This document shows, piece after piece, positions 42,141-50,443 of a stretch of DNA of 64,000 nt. A model generated the notes under the pieces. That model made no database searches. It was not told the DNA's origin and saw only the letters and a list, made by a program, of their open reading frames with translations. The stretch comes from Acidobacteriaceae bacterium (GTDB lineage Bacteria; Acidobacteriota; Terriglobia; Terriglobales; Acidobacteriaceae): assembly GCA_003151335.1 (NCBI GenBank), contig PLXE01000108.1, positions 1-64,000 on the forward strand. The letters are read 5' to 3'. The translations under genes and the position numbers were made by a program. The number at the start of each line of letters is the position of its first letter. Position 1 is the stretch's first letter.

Positions 42141-42905
42141 ATGAACACGGCCGCCATTACGATCGAGTTCAAGAATGTGGAGTTTAGTGTTGCGGGAGGC
42201 AAGGTGCTGCTCTCGGGCGTGAGCTTCTCTGTGCGCCGCGGCGAGACCTTGGCGCTGCTTGGCCGCAGCGGGTCGGGCAAGACCACTTGTCTGAAGATGA
42301 TCAATCGCCTGCTGGCGCCGACGCGAGGCGAAGTTCGCGTGGACGCAACTCCGGTCGAACAGTGGGACGCGATCAGGCTGCGACGAAGCATCGGCTATGC
42401 CATTCAGGAGGTCGGCTTATTTCCGCATTACACGGTGCGGCAGAACGTGGCTTTGGTGCCCAAGCTGGAGCAGTGGGACGGCCAAAAGATCGAGGCGCGG
42501 GTTACAGAGGTGCTGGACTTGGTAGGTCTGCCGACTCGGGAGTTCGCGGACCGCTATCCCCACCAGCTTTCTGGCGGCCAGCGGCAGCGCGTCGGGCTGG
42601 CCCGTTCCCTGGCCGCCGACCCTCCCATCCTTCTGATGGACGAACCCTTCGGTGCGCTCGATCCCATCACCCGGGCCGAGCTGCAGATGGAGTTCGGGAA
42701 ACTGCAGCAGAAGCTGGGAAAGACCATCGTGTTTGTGACCCACGACGTCGGCGAAGCCTTGCTGCTGGGGGACCGAATCGGGCTGATGGAAAACGGCAAG
42801 CTGCGCGGAATCTACACTCCCGATGAGTTTCTGCGCGCCCCCGACGCCGGCGTAAAAGCCTACGTGGATGTGTTCCGGGCCGGGCAACAGAGGTTCCGCA
42901 CGTGA
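42141..42905 (+). CDS. ABC transporter ATP-binding protein, osmoprotectant type
   Basis: The 254-residue ATPase has Walker A GRSGSGKTT (about 41-49), the Q-loop region YAIQEVGLFPHYTV, the signature LSGGQRQRVGLARSL, Walker B ILLMDEPFGALD and the switch His in VFVTHD. The EVGLFPHYTV stretch is typical of OpuCA/ProV-type ATPases of glycine-betaine/choline transporters. It lacks the C-terminal CBS pair of many OpuCA proteins. No permease or binding protein lies beside it, so the partner must be elsewhere or lost. No clear ribosome site is visible. Confidence 0.85.
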   Translation: MNTAAITIEFKNVEFSVAGGKVLLSGVSFSVRRGETLALLGRSGSGKTTCLKMINRLLAPTRGEVRVDATPVEQWDAIRLRRSIGYAIQEVGLFPHYTVRQNVALVPKLEQWDGQKIEARVTEVLDLVGLPTREFADRYPHQLSGGQRQRVGLARSLAADPPILLMDEPFGALDPITRAELQMEFGKLQQKLGKTIVFVTHDVGEALLLGDRIGLMENGKLRGIYTPDEFLRAPDAGVKAYVDVFRAGQQRFRT

Positions 42906-43005
42906 GCGGGGCGAAGCTGGGTTGCGGGTAGCCGGCGTTGGCAAGCTGTTCGTTACAGTTTCGCGGTGAAGCGGAATGGGTCTCAGGCGTGCGCCACCAT
43001 CCAAC

Positions 43006-43033
43006 AAAAAGGGGAGCAACCTTCGCTGCTCCC
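43006..43033 (-). terminator. Intrinsic terminator of the TPR-like gene
   Basis: On the minus strand GGGAGCA / TGCTCCC encloses an 8-nt loop and runs into CTTTTTG. It is 36 bp after the stop of the minus-strand gene. Confidence 0.8.
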
Positions 43034-43068
43034 GTTCCCGTTTGTTCGCGCAATCAGCCGCTAACTTA

Positions 43069-44433
43069 CTACGGTTTCTTGTGTGTCGCCGGATGGTGCA
43101 CGGGCGCCGCGGGAGTGAGTGGGTTACCGTTCTTGTCCAGCAGTACGCCATCGGTCATGGTTATCAGGAATGGATTGGGGATATAGCTTGAGACCGTACC
43201 TTGGAACGCCATCATCGCAGCAGCTTGCGGTATCAGGCGCGCCGGGATTGCCTTGTCCATACTCAAACTGATGTCGGCCTTCTTGGCTTGGATGTCGTCG
43301 TCGCTGCCGGCAAGCTGCACACTGTTCGCAGTCGCGCTGATGACGGCGGCCTGCAACTTCACGGTTTTGCCCTTGATCGCGGTCCACACCGTGTCAGCGG
43401 CCTGCTGATTACCGGAAGAAAGCACCAGCTCCCATTCGGCAAAGCTCATCTGCTTCGGGTCTTTGCTCTTCACCAGGTCGGCCGCCTGCTCGGCGGGAGA
43501 CGGTGGCGGCGGCGCTGCGGCCACGGTAAAGCCGGCCGGTGGCAGGATACTCTGCGACGATTGCGCTTGCGTTACCAGGGCACTCCAGCCATCTTCGGAG
43601 CCGTGATAACGAATGTACTTCTTCCGGCCGTAGTCCAGGATCTGTGCCTGGCTGGTTCCCTGGGCCAGTTGCGAAGCCTTGACGATGAACCAGAAGCCTT
43701 CCGGGTTCATCGGATTGGCCTCCAGGTCGGCCGTGGCCAAGGGGTAGATGTCCATGATGTTCGGTTGCGACTCTTTCCCTACCGCGTCCCGCAGGTCCTT
43801 CTGCGCGGCGGCCAGGTCCTTCTGCTGCAATGCAGCAAAGCCCACCGCGCCTTCGAAGATGGCGCCGGTCTCGTTGCGGAGCTTGGTGAAATCAGCATCG
43901 CTCATGCCGTCGGGTTTGGGCATATTGGTCAGTGCCTGCAACCCCTTCTGGCCATATTGCTGCGCCTGCTGCAGATTTTGCTGCATCTGCGGCCCGCCTT
44001 GCGAGCCCGCGGCGCGGTAGTTGTAAGCCAGCAGCGCCAGCGCCCGGATGTTATTGGGGTTGACTTGCAGCAGTCGGTTGGCGGCCTCTATGGTCTTCTT
44101 GGCGTCGTTGGCCTGCTGGTAGGCCACCATCAACTGCTCCAAAGCGTCTTCCTTCATCACGCTATTGGGATACGTCTGCAGAAACGCTTCCAGTCCTTGC
44201 GGTTTAAACTGTGGGTTGGTCTGCTGCGCCGCGTTCACGTAGGAGTTATATTCAGCCGGATCTTTGATTTCTTTCTTCTGTGTCGGTTGAGCTGGCTGAC
44301 CGGCTTGCGCGGGCTGCGTCGGTTGAGCTGGCTGACCGGCTTGCGCGGGCTGCGCCGCTCCCTGAGCTGCCGATTGCTGGACCAGCGCTGCGGTAGCGAG
44401 CACCAGCAACATGGTGACTATCGACTTTTTCAT
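43069..44433 (-). CDS. Exported TPR-like protein with Gln/Pro-rich repeat
   Basis: A 454-residue secreted protein with a signal peptide (KKSIVTMLLVLATAALVQQSAA), then a low-complexity PAQAGQPAQPTQ repeat, then a helical region with a TPR-like pattern (EDALEQLMVAYQQANDAKKTIEAANRLLQVNPNNIRALALLAYNY). A Pro-rich hinge (AAPPPPSPAEQ) leads to a C-terminal beta-rich domain ending in His/Pro/Lys. No catalytic motif is seen. The ATG at 44433 has AAGGAG eight bases upstream; a well-formed promoter lies about 170 bp upstream and a terminator follows. Confidence 0.82.
   Translation of the reverse strand: MKKSIVTMLLVLATAALVQQSAAQGAAQPAQAGQPAQPTQPAQAGQPAQPTQKKEIKDPAEYNSYVNAAQQTNPQFKPQGLEAFLQTYPNSVMKEDALEQLMVAYQQANDAKKTIEAANRLLQVNPNNIRALALLAYNYRAAGSQGGPQMQQNLQQAQQYGQKGLQALTNMPKPDGMSDADFTKLRNETGAIFEGAVGFAALQQKDLAAAQKDLRDAVGKESQPNIMDIYPLATADLEANPMNPEGFWFIVKASQLAQGTSQAQILDYGRKKYIRYHGSEDGWSALVTQAQSSQSILPPAGFTVAAAPPPPSPAEQAADLVKSKDPKQMSFAEWELVLSSGNQQAADTVWTAIKGKTVKLQAAVISATANSVQLAGSDDDIQAKKADISLSMDKAIPARLIPQAAAMMAFQGTVSSYIPNPFLITMTDGVLLDKNGNPLTPAAPVHHPATHKKP
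44282..44353. repeat. 36-bp tandem duplication inside the TPR-like gene
   Basis: Two identical 36-bp units (44282-44317 and 44318-44353) encode two copies of a 12-residue Gln/Pro/Ala-rich unit directly after the signal peptide. Confidence 0.85.
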
Positions 44434-44600
44434 TCTCTTGGCTCCTTCGTTCTGGCAACTGACGACGTTCATCCAGACACGTTCACTTATGCGCAGGGAT
44501 TTCAGCCCGACGTATGCTCTCGGGCTGCATAATAACGGTGCATCTTTCCGCATTACCGCCCCGGAACGTCGAATCGAAATGCAAATCATGCGGAGACGGG

Positions 44601-44629
44601 ATTATAAGTACCTCATCGAGTTAAGGCAA
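44601..44629 (-). promoter_or_regulatory. Sigma-70-type promoter for the TPR-like gene
   Basis: On the minus strand, TTGCCT (44629-44624), a 17-bp spacer and a perfect TATAAT (44606-44601). The predicted start near 44594 would leave a leader of about 160 nt. The remaining non-coding sequence up to the SDR gene at 44925 has no other feature that I can support. Confidence 0.6.
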
Positions 44630-44924
44630 GTAACCTATTACTTTACACAATTTTCCCGTGTTTTTGCGACGGGGGAAGCCTAATCTCAGATGTGGGCATT
44701 ATTACATGCGCCCATGCCACGCCGCTTGCCTGGTGCGGCCGAGCCGCGGGAGTGCCAGCCGGCAGGTAAGGGCAGTTTAGGATTGCCGGGCAACCAGGGC
44801 TTCCTCGGCGGCTTCGATCAAGTTGGGATCGGTCTTAACTTGCAGCCGGTTCCGCCGCAGGCGACGCTGGCGCAAAATCGCGCCACCCGCTTGCGGCGCA
44901 AGAAAACCTAGGGGAGACGATTCT

Positions 44925-45656
44925 ATGCAGCCAAAAGAGTTGGTTTCACTGGCGGGGTCTGTCGCCGTGGTGACCGGGGGTGGGCGCGGCATCGGGCAGG
45001 CCATTGCGACCCGGCTGGCCGCGATGGATGCCACGGTCATTCTCACCGGCCGGGATGAAGCTCGGGTCCAGCAGGTGGCACGCCATCTGGAGGAGCGTGG
45101 ACACCGAGCACAAGGCATCGGATGCGACGTCACCGATCTGGCCAGCGTGGAAGCGCTGGGTAAGCACCTGCGCAAAACCTACGGGCGCGTCGATATCCTG
45201 GTGAACAATGCCGGCATTGGCGGCCCTTCGGCCCTGCTGCATGAGCTTGTCCCCGCCGACTGGGACGCCATTTTCCATACCAACCTGCGCGGCGTGTATT
45301 ACATGATACGCAGCGTTGTGCCGCTGATGATCGCAACCGGGGCAGGCCACATCATCAATATCTCGTCGCTGGCGGGGAAGAACCCGCTGCCTCGCGGCGC
45401 CGCCTATTCCGCTTCCAAATGGGGACTGAATGGGCTCAGCTACGGCGTCGCGGAGGAGTTGCGGGGGCAGAATATCCGGGTCAGCGTCATCTGTCCCGGC
45501 TCGGTGGACACCGACTTTAGCCCCCGCCGCGGCGGCAAAGACACGCGAAAAATGCTCAAGCCTGACGATGTGGCGCAGGCGGTTGCCATGCTGGTGACCC
45601 AGGAACCGCAATCCTTCATCAGCGAGATCCTGCTGCGTCCCACGCAGAAGCCCTAG
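44925..45656 (+). CDS. Short-chain dehydrogenase/reductase
   Basis: A classical SDR of 243 residues. The cofactor loop is TGGGRGIGQA (about 17-26), the structural motif NNAG follows, and the catalytic Ser and Tyr/Lys are in ISSLAG and YSASK. The sequence resembles 3-oxoacyl-ACP reductase and related enzymes, but substrate cannot be assigned. The ATG at 44925 has GGGGAG at seven bases; a longer frame to 44823 is unlikely. It is the only SDR in this part, with no clear pathway neighbours. Confidence 0.9.
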   Translation: MQPKELVSLAGSVAVVTGGGRGIGQAIATRLAAMDATVILTGRDEARVQQVARHLEERGHRAQGIGCDVTDLASVEALGKHLRKTYGRVDILVNNAGIGGPSALLHELVPADWDAIFHTNLRGVYYMIRSVVPLMIATGAGHIINISSLAGKNPLPRGAAYSASKWGLNGLSYGVAEELRGQNIRVSVICPGSVDTDFSPRRGGKDTRKMLKPDDVAQAVAMLVTQEPQSFISEILLRPTQKP

Positions 45657-45759
45657 CAAGCGAAATGGAGAGTGGAGTCTCTGCCCATGTTGCTGCCGGG
45701 CATGGATCGCCATCTGCATATTGTTGCCCGGCTGGGTCTCCTTTTGTACTAACCTGTAA

Positions 45760-45765
45760 TATAAT
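45760..45765 (+). promoter_or_regulatory. Candidate -10 box for the second DinB gene
   Basis: TATAAT within TGTAATATAATG, 21 nt before the start codon and 11 nt before an AGGAG ribosome site. No convincing -35 box is present. Confidence 0.4.
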
Positions 45766-45786
45766 GTTTGAAGGTTAGGAGAAATT

Positions 45787-46254
45787 ATGACGGAAACGCA
45801 ACGCATACTTGAGCACTATGACCGCACCATGCACGGCGATGCCTGGCACAGCCATCCTGTGTGGCAGGTTCTCGACGGCATCTCGGCGGAAAGGGCTGCC
45901 ATGCGGCCCCTCGCCAACGCTCATAGCATCTGGGAAATCGTCGGGCATATGGCGTTCTGGGAGGAGGTGGCTGCGAGGCGGCTTGGCGGTCTGCGTGCCG
46001 GGCTCGAGGAGGATCGTAACTTTTCCGCCATGCCCGAGGCCACCGAGGTCAACTGGCAGAAGACACTCGACCAGTTCCGCGCATCCAACCAGGCATTCCG
46101 GGAGGCGCTGCAAAAACTCGATCCGGCCCGGCTGAATGAGCTGTCGGCTGCCGGCAAGCGGTCATTTTACGAAGAAGCGCACGGGTTGATCGAGCACAGT
46201 GTGTACCACGCCGGGCAAATCGCCCTGCTGGCGAAGGCCGCGAATCAAAGCTGA
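45787..46254 (+). CDS. DinB family protein
   Basis: A 155-residue four-helix protein of the DinB superfamily, distinct from the one at 22708. The likely metal-binding histidines are in SIWEIVGHMAFWE and in IEHSVYHAGQIALL, matching the three-His arrangement of the family. The function is unknown; relatives include bacillithiol and mycothiol S-transferases. AGGAG lies six bases before the ATG, and a TATAAT is close upstream. Confidence 0.88.
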   Translation: MTETQRILEHYDRTMHGDAWHSHPVWQVLDGISAERAAMRPLANAHSIWEIVGHMAFWEEVAARRLGGLRAGLEEDRNFSAMPEATEVNWQKTLDQFRASNQAFREALQKLDPARLNELSAAGKRSFYEEAHGLIEHSVYHAGQIALLAKAANQS

Positions 46255-46357
46255 CGTTTTGCCTTCGCAGAAGGTTACCGGCAACCATGAGCTGGTTTGT
46301 AATTCTGCAAATCGGGTGCTACCATCCGGCTCGTGAAGGTTTTTTGAGGAGGCAATT

Positions 46358-46675
46358 ATGTCGGAACGCGACGGAAGTGGTTTCCTGTGGTTCCTGGCCG
46401 GCCTGGGTATCGGCGCGGCCGTGGGAATTCTCTATGCTCCAAAGTCCGGCGATGAGACGCGCCAGCGTCTGCGTGAGGTCGCGGAAGAGGGCCGCGACTC
46501 CGTCAAAGAGCGTGCCCGTCAGGCGCGTGAACAGGCGGGGACCTGGGCGGACAAGGGCCGCGACTACCTGAACCAGCAAAAAGAGCAGATCCGCTCTGCC
46601 TACGAGGCTGGCCGGCAGGCTTATCGTGAAGCTACCAGCGAAGAGGTCGAGGGCGCCAAGCCCAACGTACCGTAA
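46358..46675 (+). CDS. YtxH domain protein
   Basis: A 105-residue envelope protein. A short transmembrane helix with Gly-rich packing (FLWFLAGLGIGAAVGILYAPKSG) is followed by a highly charged amphipathic helix to the C-terminus, the usual YtxH layout. The APKSGDETR sequence after the helix is the family hallmark. These proteins are linked to stress responses, but their role is not settled. Strong GAGGAGG ribosome site. A DUF948-like gene follows on the same strand, a pairing common for this family. Confidence 0.88.
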   Translation: MSERDGSGFLWFLAGLGIGAAVGILYAPKSGDETRQRLREVAEEGRDSVKERARQAREQAGTWADKGRDYLNQQKEQIRSAYEAGRQAYREATSEEVEGAKPNVP

Positions 46676-46721
46676 GGCGGGGGCTGCGTCATCCAGCTAG
46701 CGCTGCGGGCAGGAAAGGAAT

Positions 46722-47243
46722 ATGTCTGACAATCTGACACTTTTTATCGCTGTTACCGCAGCCGCTGTCGTGCTGCAGATGCTCATTCTCCTCGTCATGT
46801 GCGTGGTGATATTTAACCTTAGCAAGAAGCTGAAGACGGTGACCGACGAAACCCAGTCGCGGCTGATTCCCCTGCTGGACAACGCCAAGGTGATGCAGCA
46901 GGAAGTGAAGTCCTTCCTGGAGGTTGCGCGTCCCAAGATCGACGTCATTCTGGATAATCTTGCCCACGTGACCACGACTACGCGCACCGAGGTCGAGCGG
47001 GTTGACGTCACCGTGCATGACCTGCTGGATCGCCTGCGCTTGCAGGTGATCCGCGTCGATGAGATGGTGACCCACACCTTGGACCGCGTGGAAGAAACCT
47101 CGGAGAAGGTGCAGCAGTCGGTCATGTCGCCGGTCCGCCAGGTCTCGGGGATCGTGCAGGCCATCAGCGTCGGAGTGGGTACTTTCTTCAATAGTCAAAG
47201 GCGCGGCCGCAATGGCGGCCCGCCGGACGAGATGTTTATTTAG
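46722..47243 (+). CDS. Membrane-anchored coiled-coil protein, DUF948-like
   Basis: The 173-residue protein has an N-terminal transmembrane helix (about 8-31) and then an extended helical region with heptad-like spacing and conserved Val/Asp pairs (VERVDVTVHDLLDRLRLQVIRVDEMV), ending in a disordered tail. This fits the DUF948 type that often follows ytxH. It probably faces the periplasm or lines the inner membrane; no function is known. AAAGGA lies close to the ATG at 46722. Confidence 0.75.
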   Translation: MSDNLTLFIAVTAAAVVLQMLILLVMCVVIFNLSKKLKTVTDETQSRLIPLLDNAKVMQQEVKSFLEVARPKIDVILDNLAHVTTTTRTEVERVDVTVHDLLDRLRLQVIRVDEMVTHTLDRVEETSEKVQQSVMSPVRQVSGIVQAISVGVGTFFNSQRRGRNGGPPDEMFI

Positions 47244-47280
47244 AACAGGCGGCGGAAAAACTGGGCTTCAGGCGCTGGTT

Positions 47281-47360
47281 TGAAGGGGCGCACCTTTAGA
47301 GCTTGCCCTGAGCCTGCCGAAGGGTGGGCCGTCAAGCCCTTTATTCTTGTCATTACGAGC
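47281..47360. repeat. Repeat remnants between convergent genes
   Basis: GAAGGGGCGCACCTTTAGAG (47281-47300) is the reverse complement of the GGTGCGCCCCTTC element. It is followed by TTGCCCTGAGCCTGCCGAAGGG, another common intergenic sequence in bacteria. No gene is visible in the gap from 47244 to 47505. Confidence 0.5.
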
Positions 47361-47505
47361 GGGCGAACAGGAGCCCCCGACAAGCGCCCCGCGGTGGCGG
47401 GATTGTTGGGGTAAAGTTTAGCCTGCGAGGGATTTGCTTTCCCGAGATTTTCCGCAAGCGGTTTCTCCGCTTTTGCTGTCCCGCGCCCGAAAGCCTGTTG
47501 CCGTC

Positions 47506-48540
47506 TTACTCCAGCAGCGCCGCTTCCTTCTCTTCCGCCTCGGCCACCGCCCGAATGGAAACATGTTCGCGGCGCGCCAGCAGCAATCCCATCGGGATGA
47601 CCGACATGAAGGTGACGACCCAGATCAGCATGCCGCAACTGACGGCCAGCTCCTTCTCGATGCCGAACCCCGAGCTGAGCATGCTGATGGTGGCCAGTTG
47701 CGAGCCGCCGCCGACGGCCGGCAATTGCAGCATGGAGCCCACCATGCTGGAGCCCATCAGCACTACCTGATGCGGCAGCGTGAGACTGCGAAGTTCGCCG
47801 GGATAGGCGTGCGTGACCGCGTAATACGCGAAAATGATCAGCACCCACATGAAAAGCGAGACGGCGATCAACTGCAGAGCTGAGCCAAGGTCATGGATTG
47901 TCGCCAGCCCAGCGCTGAAGGAGCGCACCTTCTCCCGCAAGTGGTGCGCGAACTTGGGAGCGAAGCCGGCGAACCCATCGTGCAATAACTGGCCCACACG
48001 GTCGCCCCGGCGCCGCACTACAAACGCTCCCACACACAACACGCCTACCAGCACAATCAGGGCGAACGCGGCTTTGCGCAAGCCGTGATAGAAGGGAAGC
48101 GCCCGCAAATCGGGCGACAAGAAGCTCAGGGCTAAAAGTACTGCAAAGGACCCCATATCGAAGATGCGCTCCACTCCCCACACTGCCACCTGCGAGGTGA
48201 AAGTGAGACGCTCTTTCTTGGCGATGATGTAGGGCCGAATCATCTCACCCGCCCGGCCCAGCAGCGCCAGGGCGGCGAAGCCGACGAATTGCGGCGCCAG
48301 CAGGCGGGCCGTGGTCGTCTGGCGAACGGGCTTCAGGAAGATGCGCCACCGTATGGCACGCAGTACGTAGGCGACGTAGGTCAGCGCAAATCCGTAGAAA
48401 CAGTAGAGCCAGTCAATGTGTTCGGTGCGGCTCCAGAACATGTGCCAATCGAACGTCTTCCAGGCGCGAATCTGCAGGTAAATCAGCAGGCACAACGCGA
48501 TCAGGACTATGCCGAAGATGAGCGTGCGTTTTTTGTTCAT
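47506..48540 (-). CDS. Flippase-like membrane protein (YbhN/LPG synthase TM family)
   Basis: A 344-residue polytopic membrane protein with about eight hydrophobic helices. The motif LLGRAGEMIRPYIIAKKERLTFTSQVAVWGVERIFD and the later LPAVGGGSQLATISMLSSGFG are those of the lysylphosphatidylglycerol synthase transmembrane region/UPF0104 family, thought to move lipid-linked substrates across the membrane. It has no synthase domain. No ribosome site is evident before the ATG at 48540. The lytic transglycosylase gene lies upstream on the same strand. Confidence 0.88.
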   Translation of the reverse strand: MNKKRTLIFGIVLIALCLLIYLQIRAWKTFDWHMFWSRTEHIDWLYCFYGFALTYVAYVLRAIRWRIFLKPVRQTTTARLLAPQFVGFAALALLGRAGEMIRPYIIAKKERLTFTSQVAVWGVERIFDMGSFAVLLALSFLSPDLRALPFYHGLRKAAFALIVLVGVLCVGAFVVRRRGDRVGQLLHDGFAGFAPKFAHHLREKVRSFSAGLATIHDLGSALQLIAVSLFMWVLIIFAYYAVTHAYPGELRSLTLPHQVVLMGSSMVGSMLQLPAVGGGSQLATISMLSSGFGIEKELAVSCGMLIWVVTFMSVIPMGLLLARREHVSIRAVAEAEEKEAALLE

Positions 48541-48657
48541 GGAAGAAAATCAGCGTCGACCGGCATGTGCTGCCTTCTTGCGGGTTGGGACGGAGGCCTG
48601 CGGCTCAGGCCCAGTCGTCAAGGTATATGACCGCATCCGTGGGGTCAAACCTTGGGG

Positions 48658-49392
48658 CTATTCGGTACCCCCTGCGGGACCCGCTGCGCTTTGCGCAATC
48701 TCTGGCTTGCCCGCAGCCCCGCCTTGCACCGCGGGCCTCCGCTGGCGCTTGCGCTGGGCCAGCTTCTTGCGGTTGTAGTCGTTGATGACCCGCGCCACGT
48801 AAGCATGGGTCTCGTGGTACGGCGGCACGCCTTTGTACTGCTGCACGCGCTGCGGACCGGCATTGTACGCAGCCAGCGCTTTGATCATATCGTTGTTGTA
48901 AAGCAGCAGCAGTTCGCGCAGGTAACGCACTCCACCATCGACATTCTCCGCCGGGTCGAAGCTGTTCTTCACCCCCAGCTTGCTGGCCGTGCCCGGCATG
49001 AGTTGCATCAGTCCCTGCGCGCCTTTGCGCGAAATGGCGCGCGGATTGTTGCCGCTCTCGGCCCGGATGACGCTGGCAATGAAGTCGGCGTCCACTTGGC
49101 TGCGCGTGCTGGCCTCGCTGACGATGGTGCTCAAGTCCACCGGCGTCTGCCGCCGCGACGTGATCGCCTGCGGCTCGGGTGGCGCCGGCTCAAAGTTCTC
49201 GATCTGGGCGCTGGGCACGTCGACGTATCCACTGCGCGGTTCCGCGCTCATGTACAGGCGCGTGGTGTCGCCGACCACCTCATGACGCTCGTGGCGAATG
49301 CTGAAACCGTTGCGCAAGTTGGCAATTTCGGCGGCGTACGTCTGCGACGCCATCAGCAAGCCCAGCAAGCCGAGTTGTAAGAATTTACGCAT
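48658..49392 (-). CDS. Lytic transglycosylase (SLT domain)
   Basis: Peptidoglycan-cleaving enzyme, 244 residues with a signal peptide (RKFLQLGLLGLLMASQTYA). The SLT fold is clear: the catalytic Glu in VIRAESGNNPRA, the GLMQLMPGTASKLG stretch, and AYNAGPQRV near the end. It acts in the periplasm on the glycan strands, releasing anhydromuropeptides. The start overlaps the stop of the HAD phosphatase by 8 nt, so the two are coupled. A Lys/Arg-rich segment (RKKLAQRKRQRR) follows the catalytic domain. Confidence 0.95.
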   Translation of the reverse strand: MRKFLQLGLLGLLMASQTYAAEIANLRNGFSIRHERHEVVGDTTRLYMSAEPRSGYVDVPSAQIENFEPAPPEPQAITSRRQTPVDLSTIVSEASTRSQVDADFIASVIRAESGNNPRAISRKGAQGLMQLMPGTASKLGVKNSFDPAENVDGGVRYLRELLLLYNNDMIKALAAYNAGPQRVQQYKGVPPYHETHAYVARVINDYNRKKLAQRKRQRRPAVQGGAAGKPEIAQSAAGPAGGTE

Positions 49393-50245
49393 TCACGCTC
49401 GCGGTATTGGCGTCGAGCACCTCTTCGATGGCCGCCGCCACCCCGCTTTGGTCGTTATGCAGGGTGATGGTCCAGCCGTTCTGCTTCAGCTCGTCCGATG
49501 CATTTCCCATGATGACCGGATGGCCGGAGAAGGTCAACATCGCAATGTCATTGTAATTGTCGCCGATGGCCATCACCTCGGAGCGATCGAGGCCGCGATA
49601 GTTGGCCCACCTCTCCAGCGCGTGTCCCTTCGAGCAACCCGCGTTGAGGATGTCGACGATGCACAAGTTGCGCACATCATATTGCGTGCGCAGCATGGTG
49701 AAATCCCGGGCGAAATCGCAGGACAGCAGCGCTTGCTGCGCCTGCTGCATCAGTTCGATCGGGCCGCAGAACATGGCCTGAATGGGGTCTTCCGTCAGGG
49801 CTTTTGCAATTGGGCTGACATATTCGATGTAGGGCGCATTCTTCTCCATCCAGCGCTGGATGACGTTGTACAGACGCTCGTGATTTTCGCACACAATCGC
49901 CCCCATCCCTTCACGGTCGAAGGTGAGCACCATGTGATTGCGATACTCCGCCATGTGCTGGCAGAGCTTGATGGCCGTTTCCCTGGGCAACAGGTCCTGG
50001 TGGAACAGTTCTCCGCGCGTGGACCGCGTCACCGCCCCATTCGAACTCATCAGCCACAGGTCGAAGCCGAGCGACTCCGCCATGGGCAAGGCAAACCTGT
50101 GCCTGCGTCCCGTAACCAGCACGATTTCAATGCCGGCTTCATGGGCCCGCCGCAAAGCCCTCAGATTAGCTTCAGGGACCTGGACATTGGAGTCCAGCAG
50201 GGTGCCATCCAGGTCGATGGCGATGAGGCGTATGGAGCGTGGCAC
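49385..50245 (-). CDS. HAD-IIB (Cof-type) phosphatase
   Basis: A haloacid-dehalogenase hydrolase of 286 residues. The four motifs are visible: DLDGTLLD (about 11-18), VLVTGRR, the Lys of KGHALERW, and GDNYNDIAML. The cap is of the C2B type, as in sugar-phosphatases. It probably dephosphorylates small sugar phosphates. The start is GTG at 50245. The gene overlaps the transglycosylase and is read away from the GalT-like gene. Confidence 0.93.
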   Translation of the reverse strand: MPRSIRLIAIDLDGTLLDSNVQVPEANLRALRRAHEAGIEIVLVTGRRHRFALPMAESLGFDLWLMSSNGAVTRSTRGELFHQDLLPRETAIKLCQHMAEYRNHMVLTFDREGMGAIVCENHERLYNVIQRWMEKNAPYIEYVSPIAKALTEDPIQAMFCGPIELMQQAQQALLSCDFARDFTMLRTQYDVRNLCIVDILNAGCSKGHALERWANYRGLDRSEVMAIGDNYNDIAMLTFSGHPVIMGNASDELKQNGWTITLHNDQSGVAAAIEEVLDANTASVNA

Positions 50246-50313
50246 GATGTCTCAATTCTAGCAGGGAGATAGCAGCCGGCAGGTGCCGAATGCGAACTGG
50301 CGGGCGCTGAATG

Positions 50314-50425
50314 CTGACAACTGACGACTGACGACTGGCTACTGACGACTGACGACTGACGACTGACGACTGACGACTGACGACTGACGACTGACTACTG
50401 GCTACTGGCTACTGGCTACTGATTG
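50314..50425. repeat. 16-unit heptamer array upstream of the GalT-like gene
   Basis: Sixteen exact 7-bp steps fill 112 bp: CTGACAA, CTGACGA twice, CTGGCTA, CTGACGA seven times, CTGACTA, CTGGCTA three times, CTGATTG. The array ends 18 bases before the ATG at 50444. Related shorter arrays occur at 12872, 20523, 22322, 27550, 28155, 29841, 29916, 32122, 55928 and 60166. Confidence 0.95.
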
Positions 50426-50443
50426 ACGTAAAGTAAAAGAGCG

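Noticed and set aside
44690-44911. Open frame of 73 codons between the TPR-like gene and the SDR gene
   Set aside because: No recognisable domain, a poor ribosome site and Pro/Arg-rich composition expected of chance frames in GC-rich DNA. It was left out of the gene list, although nothing overlaps it.
50314-50425. Possible CRISPR array
   Set aside because: The period is 7 bp with no spacers, and no cas gene is near.
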